A DNA stretch of 64,000 nucleotides. Source: Teredinibacter haidensis (GTDB lineage Bacteria; Pseudomonadota; Gammaproteobacteria; Pseudomonadales; Cellvibrionaceae). Within the stretch, counting starts at the first letter, position 1. Every line of letters starts with the position of its first letter. The notes beneath the pieces were generated by a model. It saw only the letters and a list, made by a program, of their open reading frames with translations, made no database searches and was not told where the DNA came from. Position numbers and translations under genes: made by a program. Positions 17,614 through 25,619 of the stretch are shown in pieces. The stretch spans positions 2,987,001 to 3,051,000 of the forward strand of contig NZ_CP060084.1 in assembly GCF_014211975.1 (NCBI RefSeq). Direction: 5' to 3'.

Positions 17614-18993
17614 TTAATAATTCCAGTGTACGCCGACGTCAAAAACTACCTGCTCATAATCTGAAGAATCGACGTTAGAATCGTTGGATTTGTAGCGAAC
17701 CTTCGCCAGCAGTTTCAGCGTTTTTTTCAATTTTTTTTCGGCAGAAACAGAAAAGCCAAACCAGCGATCATTACGCCCTTCGCGTAGCGTACCGTCGAGA
17801 TCGCCTTGCCGATAAGAAGAGTAACCCGCCCCCCCCAGCTCCGCATCCATAAACAATCGAAGACCATCGGCCAGTTGATTTGTCCAGCTTACCAACAACC
17901 GATTACGGGCTACCGATAAATCCTGATCATAATCCCGATAAACTATCTCGTACTCACTCTGTGGGCCCGTTGGCGTATACACAATCACTTCATTTATCAC
18001 CGGAAACGCACTTAACGTCACAGGCCTGTCGATAACCTCCATCATTGCGCGAAAGCCAACGCGGTGTGTTCCCATCGGCTTCAAATCGTAACGCAACGTC
18101 AGCCGACTGCTATCGCCCTCATAGGCACTGTAGCGGCTACCCTGGCTGGAGGCCTGCTTAAAACGGTATTTAAACTGCAAGTTGTGGTCGCTAATGTTTT
18201 TCTTTAATCCTCCGTAAAGGGACACACCGCGTAGGTACCCCTCCCCCCCTAGCCAGGAGCTGTCAAAATCTACACCGCCAAACCATTGGCCCCATTGACG
18301 GTCATACTCCTTAGCGATACCCGCAGATATCATTCGGTAATTTTGCGCGTCGACTTGATCGTATTTATTCCCTAAAATAAAGCCATTGAGGCTCCAGCCA
18401 CTATTTTTTCCCCCGGTAAAATCCCGCCAAAATACCGCCCCCATGGTCTCCCAAAACCCATCGCCGTTACCAGTCACCTCATTGCTGCCTCGCACAACAA
18501 CAGCATCGTTGTATCCACGCGCTAAACTCATATTGGCATAAATATTTTTCACTGCCTCTGATCTGGCCGCAAGATCATTCTCTCGGCTCATTTTCTCACC
18601 CAGTAAGTGCAATTGTTTATTTGCACTTACTGCAAGATTAGTATCCGATTGGGCTGCGGCCTGGAATAACTGAATAGCTTTTTCGGTATTGCCCATATAC
18701 TTTTCTGTTACCGCGAGAGAATAGATGACTTTGCCTGAATAATGTCCACTCGCCATCATTTCTCGAAGAAGCTTGTTTGCACGTTTCACGTCCCCCGTTT
18801 TGAAGAAACTAATCGCAAGATTATATTTAACACCTGAACTCCGGTTTCCCGCCGAGATAGATTGCTTAAAATACGCAGCAGCCTCTTTATAGTTCTGCTG
18901 TTGAAAGGCGGCCTTTCCTTTTTTATAGGCCTCATCCTCAGCCCAGGCTGAACAGGCAAAAAGAAACAAAATCCCTATTACGTAACATTTCAC
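17614..18993 (-). CDS. TPR and outer-membrane beta-barrel protein
   Basis: I choose the GTG at 18993 (VKCYVIGILF) because a GGAG lies six bases upstream and a signal peptide follows directly (ILFLFACSAWA). This gives 459 residues. Residues about 20-140 form three or so TPR units (AYKKGKAAFQQQNYKEAAAYF). The remainder alternates hydrophobic and polar residues as a beta-barrel and ends in HWNY, with a C-terminal aromatic residue as expected for outer-membrane insertion by BAM. The TPR-plus-barrel plan resembles Slam (DUF560) proteins, which move surface lipoproteins, but I cannot confirm that family. It follows the sigma/anti-sigma/helical-protein genes after an intrinsic terminator, so it may be expressed by read-through. 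Confidence 0.7.
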   Translation of the reverse strand: MKCYVIGILFLFACSAWAEDEAYKKGKAAFQQQNYKEAAAYFKQSISAGNRSSGVKYNLAISFFKTGDVKRANKLLREMMASGHYSGKVIYSLAVTEKYMGNTEKAIQLFQAAAQSDTNLAVSANKQLHLLGEKMSRENDLAARSEAVKNIYANMSLARGYNDAVVVRGSNEVTGNGDGFWETMGAVFWRDFTGGKNSGWSLNGFILGNKYDQVDAQNYRMISAGIAKEYDRQWGQWFGGVDFDSSWLGGEGYLRGVSLYGGLKKNISDHNLQFKYRFKQASSQGSRYSAYEGDSSRLTLRYDLKPMGTHRVGFRAMMEVIDRPVTLSAFPVINEVIVYTPTGPQSEYEIVYRDYDQDLSVARNRLLVSWTNQLADGLRLFMDAELGGAGYSSYRQGDLDGTLREGRNDRWFGFSVSAEKKLKKTLKLLAKVRYKSNDSNVDSSDYEQVVFDVGVHWNY

Positions 18994-19036
18994 TTCAGAC
19001 TCCAGGCCTTTACTTTTAATCTTACCCGAACACAAA

Positions 19037-19065
19037 AAAACGCAAGATCAACGACCTTGCGTTTT
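19037..19065 (-). terminator. Rho-independent terminator inside the sigma operon
   Basis: A 10-bp perfect stem (aaaacgcaag/cttgcgtttt, 9-base loop) is followed on the minus strand by a run of seven T. It lies between the 273-residue gene and the TPR/barrel gene, so it can set the ratio between them. Confidence 0.8.
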
Positions 19066-19088
19066 ACAAATTTTCTCTAGCCGGGAAA

Positions 19089-19910
19089 TCAAGCGTCTTC
19101 ATCCTCCTCTTCTGCCTCTTTTTTCTTTTCCTCCATCTCTCTTATAAATTCTTCCATACGCCGTCGGTGCTCTTCCATTTTTTCTTTATGCTCTTCCATC
19201 TGCCGCTGAAATGTCTCCATCATCTCAGAGTGGGATTCCGATCCAAAACCCGGCATGGCTGCAGACGGTGCCGTTGGAGGTTCCAAGGCAGTATCAACCG
19301 GTGGAGTAGAACCCCGTCCATACACAGGAGGTTCAAACGTTGGCATAATCTCTGATGGCTCAAAACTTGATCCTGTGTGCTCGCCTTGCGCGCCGCCGGG
19401 CAGGGCGGGGGATCCTTGAGGGATTTCTTGCGGCTCTCGGCCACTAAAATGCGAGCCCCTTCCGGCGAAAAACATCCCAGGCATTGAATGCCCGCCGAAC
19501 ATTTCCCGGTGACGGGCCATATACTCCTCGCGCATATTTTCCAGAAGAGTTTGCAGCTCTTCATTTTCTTCGATATATGCCTTAAACGCCTGCTTGCGCT
19601 CCCGTCGCATAGCGGCCATTTCTTCGTGAATGGCTTTGATTGCCTCAAAATCCTTGGATTCATAAGCTACCCGCAAGCGCTCCATATCTGCTTTAAATTC
19701 GCCCTTTAAGCCCTGCAGATCTTCTGCTGTAATATCACCGTTCTCCAACATATAGTCGATGATAATATTGCGCCCAGGAGGAAAAAACCGATGATCAGGA
19801 AACTCTATATCATCGACCACATCCATCGTCACATCGTCGAGCATAAGCTCATCCTGTGCTAATAAATTCGTGCTTATCACACACAGAAAAATCAAATAAA
19901 GTTTATTCAT
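19089..19910 (-). CDS. Periplasmic helical, charged protein in ECF operon
   Basis: The 273-residue product has a signal peptide (LIFLCVISTNLLA before QDEL) and a GGAG ribosome site. Residues about 55-160 are almost wholly alpha-helical and charged, with the pattern of a helical hairpin (MERLRVAYESKDFEAIKAIHEEM). A Pro/Gly/Ser-rich segment follows (about 165-225), then a Glu/Lys/Met coiled coil to the end. Encoded right after a sigma factor and its anti-sigma factor, it could be a periplasmic sensor acting on the anti-sigma factor, as CnrX does in Cupriavidus or CpxP/Spy-type proteins in other systems. That is an analogy of architecture; I see no LTxxQ motif. I do not recognise the family. Confidence 0.65.
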   Translation of the reverse strand: MNKLYLIFLCVISTNLLAQDELMLDDVTMDVVDDIEFPDHRFFPPGRNIIIDYMLENGDITAEDLQGLKGEFKADMERLRVAYESKDFEAIKAIHEEMAAMRRERKQAFKAYIEENEELQTLLENMREEYMARHREMFGGHSMPGMFFAGRGSHFSGREPQEIPQGSPALPGGAQGEHTGSSFEPSEIMPTFEPPVYGRGSTPPVDTALEPPTAPSAAMPGFGSESHSEMMETFQRQMEEHKEKMEEHRRRMEEFIREMEEKKKEAEEEDEDA

Positions 19911-19940
19911 ATGTTACTCCTGCTATTGATCGGCAGGCCT

Positions 19941-20651
19941 TTAAGTCGCTTGAAAACCGCTCGATCCACGTAAAACGTCCGCACGATTGAGATCTTCGGT
20001 TTTATCTAAATCCACCTTAAGGTGAAATTTTTTCTGCTTGTTTTTATAAATAAGTGTGGCATCGATCTCGTGTTTACGCCCAAGATCGACTCCCGACGAA
20101 ACACTCAACGGCAGAACCAATTCATTCACACCTTTAACTAAATCTTCACTCCAGCTAACACTCGCCTGGTTACTGCCCTGAATACGAATTCCGTCAGGTA
20201 ATTGCAGTACAATACGTGTACCGTCAAGATTCTCTGGTACCGATATAACAACGCTAACGTCTTTGAGCCGCGGCGCATCGTCAGTCACGCTCGCAATAAC
20301 TCGTGGCTCCACCGGAGCTTTAGAGTAAAACCACTCGAAGCCCAGTAGCCCAATGCCCAGGAGCAATACAATAGCGATAAACCCTCGTGCAAATAAGTTG
20401 CGTTGATTTCTCCCAGACCTGTGATCGTTTAATTGTATTTTCGCTCTGTTTAGAACCGCTGCCAATTCGTCAGGGTTAGATTTAACGGTGCGAAGCGAGC
20501 GCATTTTATCTAAGTAAAATAAGTGCGCCTCATACACCGACCAACATCGCGAACAGTTCTGCAAATGCCGTTCAAATGCCGCGTGATCATAACCGGGCAA
20601 GCCCGTATCAAAGTAATCATCAACAAACTGCTGAACCTGGTTACATCGCAT
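19941..20651 (-). CDS. Zinc-type anti-sigma factor, single-pass membrane protein
   Basis: The 236-residue protein has an N-terminal ZAS-type zinc site, HLQNCSRC (His29, Cys33, Cys36), that grips an ECF sigma factor. One membrane helix follows (about residues 86-108, FIAIVLLLGIGLLGFEWFY), then a periplasmic domain of about 120 residues, mostly beta strands (VVISVPENLDGTRIVLQLPDG). Its ATG begins immediately after the sigma factor stop, so the two are translationally coupled. It should hold the sigma factor inactive at the membrane until a periplasmic signal arrives. The C-terminal domain may contact the neighbouring periplasmic protein. Confidence 0.87.
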   Translation of the reverse strand: MRCNQVQQFVDDYFDTGLPGYDHAAFERHLQNCSRCWSVYEAHLFYLDKMRSLRTVKSNPDELAAVLNRAKIQLNDHRSGRNQRNLFARGFIAIVLLLGIGLLGFEWFYSKAPVEPRVIASVTDDAPRLKDVSVVISVPENLDGTRIVLQLPDGIRIQGSNQASVSWSEDLVKGVNELVLPLSVSSGVDLGRKHEIDATLIYKNKQKKFHLKVDLDKTEDLNRADVLRGSSGFQAT

Positions 20652-21311
20652 TTATATAGCCCTCTGGCCCTGTAAACGAACAATCTCCGCTGTCGGTTGC
20701 AGTGAAAGTAGAAGTTTTAATTTTTTACGCGCACGATGAATATGGGATTTAACAGTCCCTACAGGCATCTCTAAAATTTCAGCAATATCCTGTAAACTGT
20801 AACCTTCAATATCAAATAACGTTACAGTCGCTCGCTGCTCAGCAGTAAGCGCCTGCAGCGCCAGCATCACCTGACGGTGATAATAGCTGGCTTCTGGGTT
20901 CGGGGCTGAGCTTACACACTCGTCACTATCAACCTGCATCAGGCGATGGGATTCTCTTTTTTTCAGGCGGGTTGTATCGATAAAACGATGATAAAGACAG
21001 CGCATTAACCAGGGGCGCACAGGGTCTAAACTCAGTACCTTCTTCTCGTGCTCTAATGCGTAAACAACTACTTCCTGCAGCAGATCTTCCGCTGCGGGCC
21101 TGTCCCCACAAAAACGCATCGCCTGTGCATAGAGCGCCGCAAGATGGGGCGCAAGCACGGCTTCCGCAGAAGCCGCCTCACCCCCCCCCGGCCCGCTTTC
21201 CCAATAACGCTCGTTATTTTTCTCATGTCGCCTATAACGCTTTATCGCCTCCAAAAGTTGCAAATACACGTCCACCACCGATGATTTATAGCCTCGCCCA
21301 GCCCCGGTCAC
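20652..21311 (-). CDS. ECF-family RNA polymerase sigma factor
   Basis: The 219-residue protein has sigma-70 region 2 (AAEDLLQEVVVYALEHEKK, then RPWLMRCLYHRFID) and region 4 with a clear helix-turn-helix (YSLQDIAEILEMPVGTVKSHIHR). It lacks region 3, as ECF factors do. The called start is a GTG at 21311 with a poor ribosome site, and the first 50 residues are not conserved in type. Translation may really begin further in, for instance at the GTGs or TTGs near residues 12-18. It heads an operon with its anti-sigma factor. Divergent with the MFS gene, leaving a promoter region of only about 50 bases. Confidence 0.9.
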   Translation of the reverse strand: MTGAGRGYKSSVVDVYLQLLEAIKRYRRHEKNNERYWESGPGGGEAASAEAVLAPHLAALYAQAMRFCGDRPAAEDLLQEVVVYALEHEKKVLSLDPVRPWLMRCLYHRFIDTTRLKKRESHRLMQVDSDECVSSAPNPEASYYHRQVMLALQALTAEQRATVTLFDIEGYSLQDIAEILEMPVGTVKSHIHRARKKLKLLLSLQPTAEIVRLQGQRAI

Positions 21312-21361
21312 CTAAGTAGGGCAGAACTGTGGTATTTTCCCCAATCACACAAGGACAGCGC

Positions 21362-22549
21362 ATGATAAGCACACTAAAATTGCTCCCCAAAAATATATGG
21401 GTTATAGCCCTGGCGCTTGCGCTGCTACAGGGCGCTATGCCGCTATTGGTTTTGATCAGCGGAATTGTTGGCGCCACCTTGGCTCCAGCAGAAGACCTGG
21501 CAACCCTGCCAATGGCCATCGCAGTTGTCGGCGTCGCCTGCGCGACCGTGCCTGCCGCTCTGCTGGCACAAAAATGGGGCCGCAAGCAGGCCTCGTTTCT
21601 AGGGATGATGCTTGCCTTTACGGGCGTTAATCTATGTGCGCTTTCTGCCTGGTTGGGAGAGTTCTATTTATTGCTCTCCGGTACATTTTTGGTCGGCACC
21701 AGCGGCGGGTTTTATCAGCAGCTACGTTTCGCCGCGATAGAAAGCCTGGAGGATGCCAACAATATCGGGCCGGCGTTATCGGTACTGATGATCTCCGGTA
21801 TCGTTGCAGGTCTTCTTGGGCCCGAGTTGGCCGGCATTGCCAAACACCTATCATCAAGCGCTTCAGCAAACACCGTCGCCTTTCTATTAATGGGTATTCT
21901 GATCGCTTTGGGTGCCCTGGTCTTTAGCCAGTTTCACAATCCCAAACCAAAGCTAGCCGAAAAAGATATAAATCCACGCCCTCTAATTCAGATTGTTCTC
22001 CAGCCGCTCTTTTTAGTGGCGGTGCTCGCATCCCTTGTGGGCTATGTGGTTATGGTGTTTTTGATGACCTCCACCCCAATCAGCATGCACTTGATACAAG
22101 GGCACAGTATTGAAGAATCCAAATGGGTGATTCAAAGCCATATTGTGGCAATGTTTTTACCCTCACTATTTACCGGGTTTTTAATTAAACGTTTTGGTGC
22201 TGCCCCATTGTTAATTTGTGGCAGCATTTTATATTTAGCCGTTATTGCCGTTGCATCAAGGGGCCATGAAGTTATTCATTACTGGTGGGCACTGGTGCTC
22301 CTGGGGATTGGCTGGAATTTTTTATTTGTATCTGGCACCACTATCCTGCCTAAAGCTTATCGCGAGAATGAGCGTTTTAAAGCCCAGGCCGTCAATGATT
22401 TTACAATTTTCTCCTCCCAGGCAATTGCGTCACTTACGGCAGGCTGGGTCCTGTTTAATTACGGTTGGTCGGTGCAATTACTCCTCTGCTTGCCCATTAC
22501 TTTTGTGTGTCTTATCGCGTGTATTTTTTATTGGAAATATGAACGCTAA
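21362..22549 (+). CDS. MFS transporter
   Basis: This 395-residue major facilitator permease has twelve predicted helices. The start at 21362 (MISTLKLLPKN) has an AAGGA ribosome site; an in-frame GTG 33 bases upstream does not. The loop after helix 2 carries the MFS-A-like basic motif (QKWGRKQASFLG). A central hydrophilic loop (HNPKPKLAEKDINP) separates the two halves. The substrate cannot be told. It is divergent from the ECF sigma gene and convergent with the membrane-protein gene beyond, ending just before a strong hairpin. It is probably monocistronic. Confidence 0.9.
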   Translation: MISTLKLLPKNIWVIALALALLQGAMPLLVLISGIVGATLAPAEDLATLPMAIAVVGVACATVPAALLAQKWGRKQASFLGMMLAFTGVNLCALSAWLGEFYLLLSGTFLVGTSGGFYQQLRFAAIESLEDANNIGPALSVLMISGIVAGLLGPELAGIAKHLSSSASANTVAFLLMGILIALGALVFSQFHNPKPKLAEKDINPRPLIQIVLQPLFLVAVLASLVGYVVMVFLMTSTPISMHLIQGHSIEESKWVIQSHIVAMFLPSLFTGFLIKRFGAAPLLICGSILYLAVIAVASRGHEVIHYWWALVLLGIGWNFLFVSGTTILPKAYRENERFKAQAVNDFTIFSSQAIASLTAGWVLFNYGWSVQLLLCLPITFVCLIACIFYWKYER

Positions 22550-22572
22550 AGGGAGTGCAGAGGGGTGATGGC

Positions 22573-22601
22573 GCCCGAGCTTCACCGCGTGAAATTCGGG
22601 C
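22573..22601. terminator. Two-layer hairpin between convergent genes
   Basis: The arms gcccga/tcgggc enclose ttcac/gtgaa around a 3-base loop. It lies between the MFS stop and the stop of the 22618-23952 gene. No U tract is present, but the position suits a shared transcript end. Confidence 0.5.
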
Positions 22602-22617
22602 CAACTAGGAGCCACGA

Positions 22618-23952
22618 CTAAAACGACCAGGATTGAACTTCGGAATAGCTCGCTCGCCCATGATTTAACAGCGAACGACCAAATCGTTCAAAAAACGAAG
22701 ACAGTATTAGCAGAACAACACCGACAATTGCTATACCTAGCCATGCATGAATATTAATCGCGTCGATCGATAGCAATACAATTTCCCCCACGCTTAGCGC
22801 GACACTCACACCTCCAACAACCAGTATCGATTTCGAGTGTTGTATTAGCGCATAACCCATCAGCAGCATAGATGCCAACGCTAGAATAACCACGACAGAA
22901 AGGTTCCCACTAACTAAAACACAAATATTTACCACAACGTTCGGTAGTAGTGCCAGACAACGATAAAAAAATTGATGCTCGCTAACCTCAGCAAACAGCA
23001 ACGCTACTGCAATCAACGGAACGCAAAAAACATAGACGCTATAATCACTTTCAATAGCGAGAGCAGAGTGGAATCCGGTGGTTAACTCTACAGCCATTCC
23101 CAGCCAGCCCAGACAAATTGCAGTGAAACACGTTGCCAAGCTAAGAACTTTGATCGAAGCGTTAGTTACATATTTTACGCTCACAAATGCGGCCCCGGCG
23201 GCCAATACACTCGCTAGCAAGCAAACACCGAAAAAATCGCCAACGCTAAAACCATAACGGGACATTACGACCACTCCCGGCAATAACAACATAGACTTCA
23301 CAGTAACGCCGTCCAAAAGAAAAAAGCGTCTATCCCGCATAAAAATAGTTCTATCAACAAACACATAAGCAACAAGAATGAATACGCATAAAAGACTAAC
23401 GGGGATAAATCCTCGCAAGGGGATAAGCAACAGAGCGTTCAGCATTAAAAAGACAACAGTTAAGTAGCCAGCATATGGGCGAGCAAGAATACACAAACCA
23501 AAATACGCGGAAAAGCCACCTACAACTGCACTTACGCCCCCAACAACTGCCAACGGCGATGTACCTATATCACCAGCGTGAGAAACCAACATGTCGTGCA
23601 GCATTGCCGATAGCTGTGAAAACTGCACAGGCACCAATAGACAGGATAAGGCAAAAAAGAGGCGCGCACCTTTGGCGTCCTTCATAAACGATTGGCTAAA
23701 TACACCACCAACCGCCAGCACAACCATCAACACCAGGTAGGCCCAGTAGCGTAGCGCGTCATCTACGCCATTCAACCCTTGTAGCATGTATACCAACCCG
23801 GATATCCCCACAGCCAAGGCGCCCGCACCACGAAGAAACTGTGGCAAATTAAAGTCCGCGACCACCCCTACCGAATGTTCATCCATACCCGGTTCTGCTG
23901 TCGCGGCACTGCTCTTGTCTACGCGGGAAAACACGTTATATTCGGAATTCAT
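22618..23952 (-). CDS. Polytopic membrane protein paired with PspA-like protein
   Basis: The 444-residue protein has a soluble N-terminus of about 35 residues and then about twelve to fourteen membrane helices in close succession (LVLMVVLAVGGVFS, VVVILALASMLLMGY and others). No transporter or enzyme motif is visible; the general look is that of DUF2157/DUF4401-type membrane proteins, but I cannot confirm it. Its ATG overlaps the stop of the PspA-like gene (ATGA), so the two are coupled and probably work together. A membrane-stress or membrane-remodelling role is inferred from the partner only. Confidence 0.7.
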   Translation of the reverse strand: MNSEYNVFSRVDKSSAATAEPGMDEHSVGVVADFNLPQFLRGAGALAVGISGLVYMLQGLNGVDDALRYWAYLVLMVVLAVGGVFSQSFMKDAKGARLFFALSCLLVPVQFSQLSAMLHDMLVSHAGDIGTSPLAVVGGVSAVVGGFSAYFGLCILARPYAGYLTVVFLMLNALLLIPLRGFIPVSLLCVFILVAYVFVDRTIFMRDRRFFLLDGVTVKSMLLLPGVVVMSRYGFSVGDFFGVCLLASVLAAGAAFVSVKYVTNASIKVLSLATCFTAICLGWLGMAVELTTGFHSALAIESDYSVYVFCVPLIAVALLFAEVSEHQFFYRCLALLPNVVVNICVLVSGNLSVVVILALASMLLMGYALIQHSKSILVVGGVSVALSVGEIVLLSIDAINIHAWLGIAIVGVVLLILSSFFERFGRSLLNHGRASYSEVQSWSF

Positions 23953-24611
23953 TGTTCAACTCCCTGTTGATCACTCTGATATTTCAGCAGTTCGTCTAAC
24001 GTTCGTTCCAACTGTTCCCGATTTTCCTCCGCACTAAACTGAGCCTCGAGGCCAACAAGCTCATGGCTACCACCTGAAGGTACGTATTCGTCAGCGAGTA
24101 TTTTTTCCTCCCAACGATGAAAAACCGAGTCAGTTGTTTCACTATTCGCAGCGTAGATTGATGCTGTTTTAGTAATGCGGTTTTGGGCAGACCGGACAGA
24201 GAGGTTCGCTTTTCTATTTTCTAACTCCATTAGCGCTTGCTCTGCGTGTCGAAGCTGCTCTTGCAGTTCAAACAAGAGGGTTTCGGCACTATGCTTTTGC
24301 CTGGCAACCTGCTGTATTTCTATTTCGGTATTTTTTCGCGCCTGTAAACACTGCAGCGCTTTTGCTCTATTCTCCAGGCCACAGGCGGTTGCACGCACCC
24401 CCCATTTTTCGCACTGCATTTCCAGCTCAATTTCCCGCTGGATAAAGCGCTCTACGCGGCCGAGAACCTGATTCAACTGGCTATGGATTTTTGCTGTGTG
24501 CTGACGGACATCGGCAATAGCACATTCTGCAACAGCTTCATGGTTTTCAACTTGATTAACAAAATCATCAATTTGACGGCTGAAGCTGGCAATCACACGC
24601 TTAATTTTCAT
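23949..24611 (-). CDS. PspA/IM30-like (ESCRT-III-type) protein
   Basis: The 220-residue protein is almost entirely long helices, with no signal peptide or membrane segment. The order matches PspA/Vipp1: a short amphipathic N-terminus (IKRVIASFSRQIDDFV), then a long hairpin (HEAVAECAIADVRQ, LENRAKALQCLQARKN, AEQALMELENRKA), then shorter helices including FHRWEEKILADEY. PspA proteins coat and repair stressed inner membrane and restrain PspF. Here there is no pspF, pspB or pspC. The only partner is the polytopic membrane protein whose start overlaps this stop. A GGAG ribosome site precedes the ATG. The family call rests on layout rather than identity. Confidence 0.72.
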   Translation of the reverse strand: MKIKRVIASFSRQIDDFVNQVENHEAVAECAIADVRQHTAKIHSQLNQVLGRVERFIQREIELEMQCEKWGVRATACGLENRAKALQCLQARKNTEIEIQQVARQKHSAETLLFELQEQLRHAEQALMELENRKANLSVRSAQNRITKTASIYAANSETTDSVFHRWEEKILADEYVPSGGSHELVGLEAQFSAEENREQLERTLDELLKYQSDQQGVEQ

Positions 24612-24724
24612 AACACTTTCTCCTAAACTGAAAATGGGGAAAGTTGAATTTAAAGCGGCAAGACCGGCACCTCAACGAGTTCTGTAAAAGTTGAATATAG
24701 TAATACGCTGCGGTTAGTGGCCCG

Positions 24725-25474
24725 CTACTTTTGGTTTTTGGGGGCGCGGGTTCGAGCGTCGAAGGGTCCATAGCGCCAACGGCGAAGTGCTATAACCAGA
24801 GTATTGCCCTTTTTTGCTTTTATGGGGAGATCCGCTTCGCTTTGCATTGCCTGGCTCATTTCTACCGCCAGCTTATCCATCTTCTGTTGCATCGACTGAT
24901 GCGCGGTATCACTTAGCAACGCGTTCATCACCACAAGTTTCTCTTCTTCCCCCGCAAAGCGGGTATTAAAAAACTGTTGCACAACCACATCGAGAAAATA
25001 TTGTTGAATAGGGCCGCGGGGATTCCAGCGAAAGTTGGTGGAAATTTTTCGTTTAATACGATTCCCCGGTAACAGCTCAATTAAATTCAGGCGATCCAGT
25101 TTGGCCAGTTTTTGAATGCATTGGGTCTCGGTAAGTTGGTAGTGGTTGATTAAATCCTGGAACGAAAAGCCGTTAATCACACTAACGGCAACCATCAACA
25201 ATTCCAGATCTTTGGCGATTTCTATCTCCTGATCCTCCGTGAGGTGGTCTAACTTTTTCTCACTAGATTTGGTTGCCTCGACGAGATCGATCCAATCCCA
25301 GTCGATCAGTCCGCAAATCGTGTCTATTCGCTCAAGAGTAAATTGACCGGAAGCAAACATACGTTTAACAGAAGCCTCGCTGAGTTCAAGCTTCTGGGCA
25401 ACTTTCTGGTACGTGATATGCTTTCGCCTTAACTCCCGTTTTAAGGTAGCGATCAACTGCTCCGACTGGGCCAT
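24725..25474 (-). CDS. XRE-type HTH transcriptional regulator
   Basis: I set the start at the ATG at 25474 (MAQSEQLIATLK) with a GGAG box; an upstream TTG is less likely. The 249-residue protein has an N-terminal Cro/CI helix-turn-helix (TYQKVAQKLELSEASVKRMF, about residues 22-41). A second helical region follows, including a possible winged-helix segment (SFQDLINHYQLTETQCIQKLAKL). The C-terminus is basic (RRWRYGPF, RAPKNQK). It is divergent from the large Aas-type gene, with about 145 bases between the starts, so it may control that gene or itself. The effector is unknown. Confidence 0.8.
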   Translation of the reverse strand: MAQSEQLIATLKRELRRKHITYQKVAQKLELSEASVKRMFASGQFTLERIDTICGLIDWDWIDLVEATKSSEKKLDHLTEDQEIEIAKDLELLMVAVSVINGFSFQDLINHYQLTETQCIQKLAKLDRLNLIELLPGNRIKRKISTNFRWNPRGPIQQYFLDVVVQQFFNTRFAGEEEKLVVMNALLSDTAHQSMQQKMDKLAVEMSQAMQSEADLPIKAKKGNTLVIALRRWRYGPFDARTRAPKNQK

Positions 25475-25619
25475 ACGCGCTCCAACATCCAATGATAGGG
25501 AGTAAAAGTATTACATAACGATACCTTTCGGCCAATATATGGAGACAAATAAAAGATAAGTTGCAGGCACGACCTCACTGCCAAATACTGCGACACATCG
25601 TTTAAATGGAGTGAAGCCT

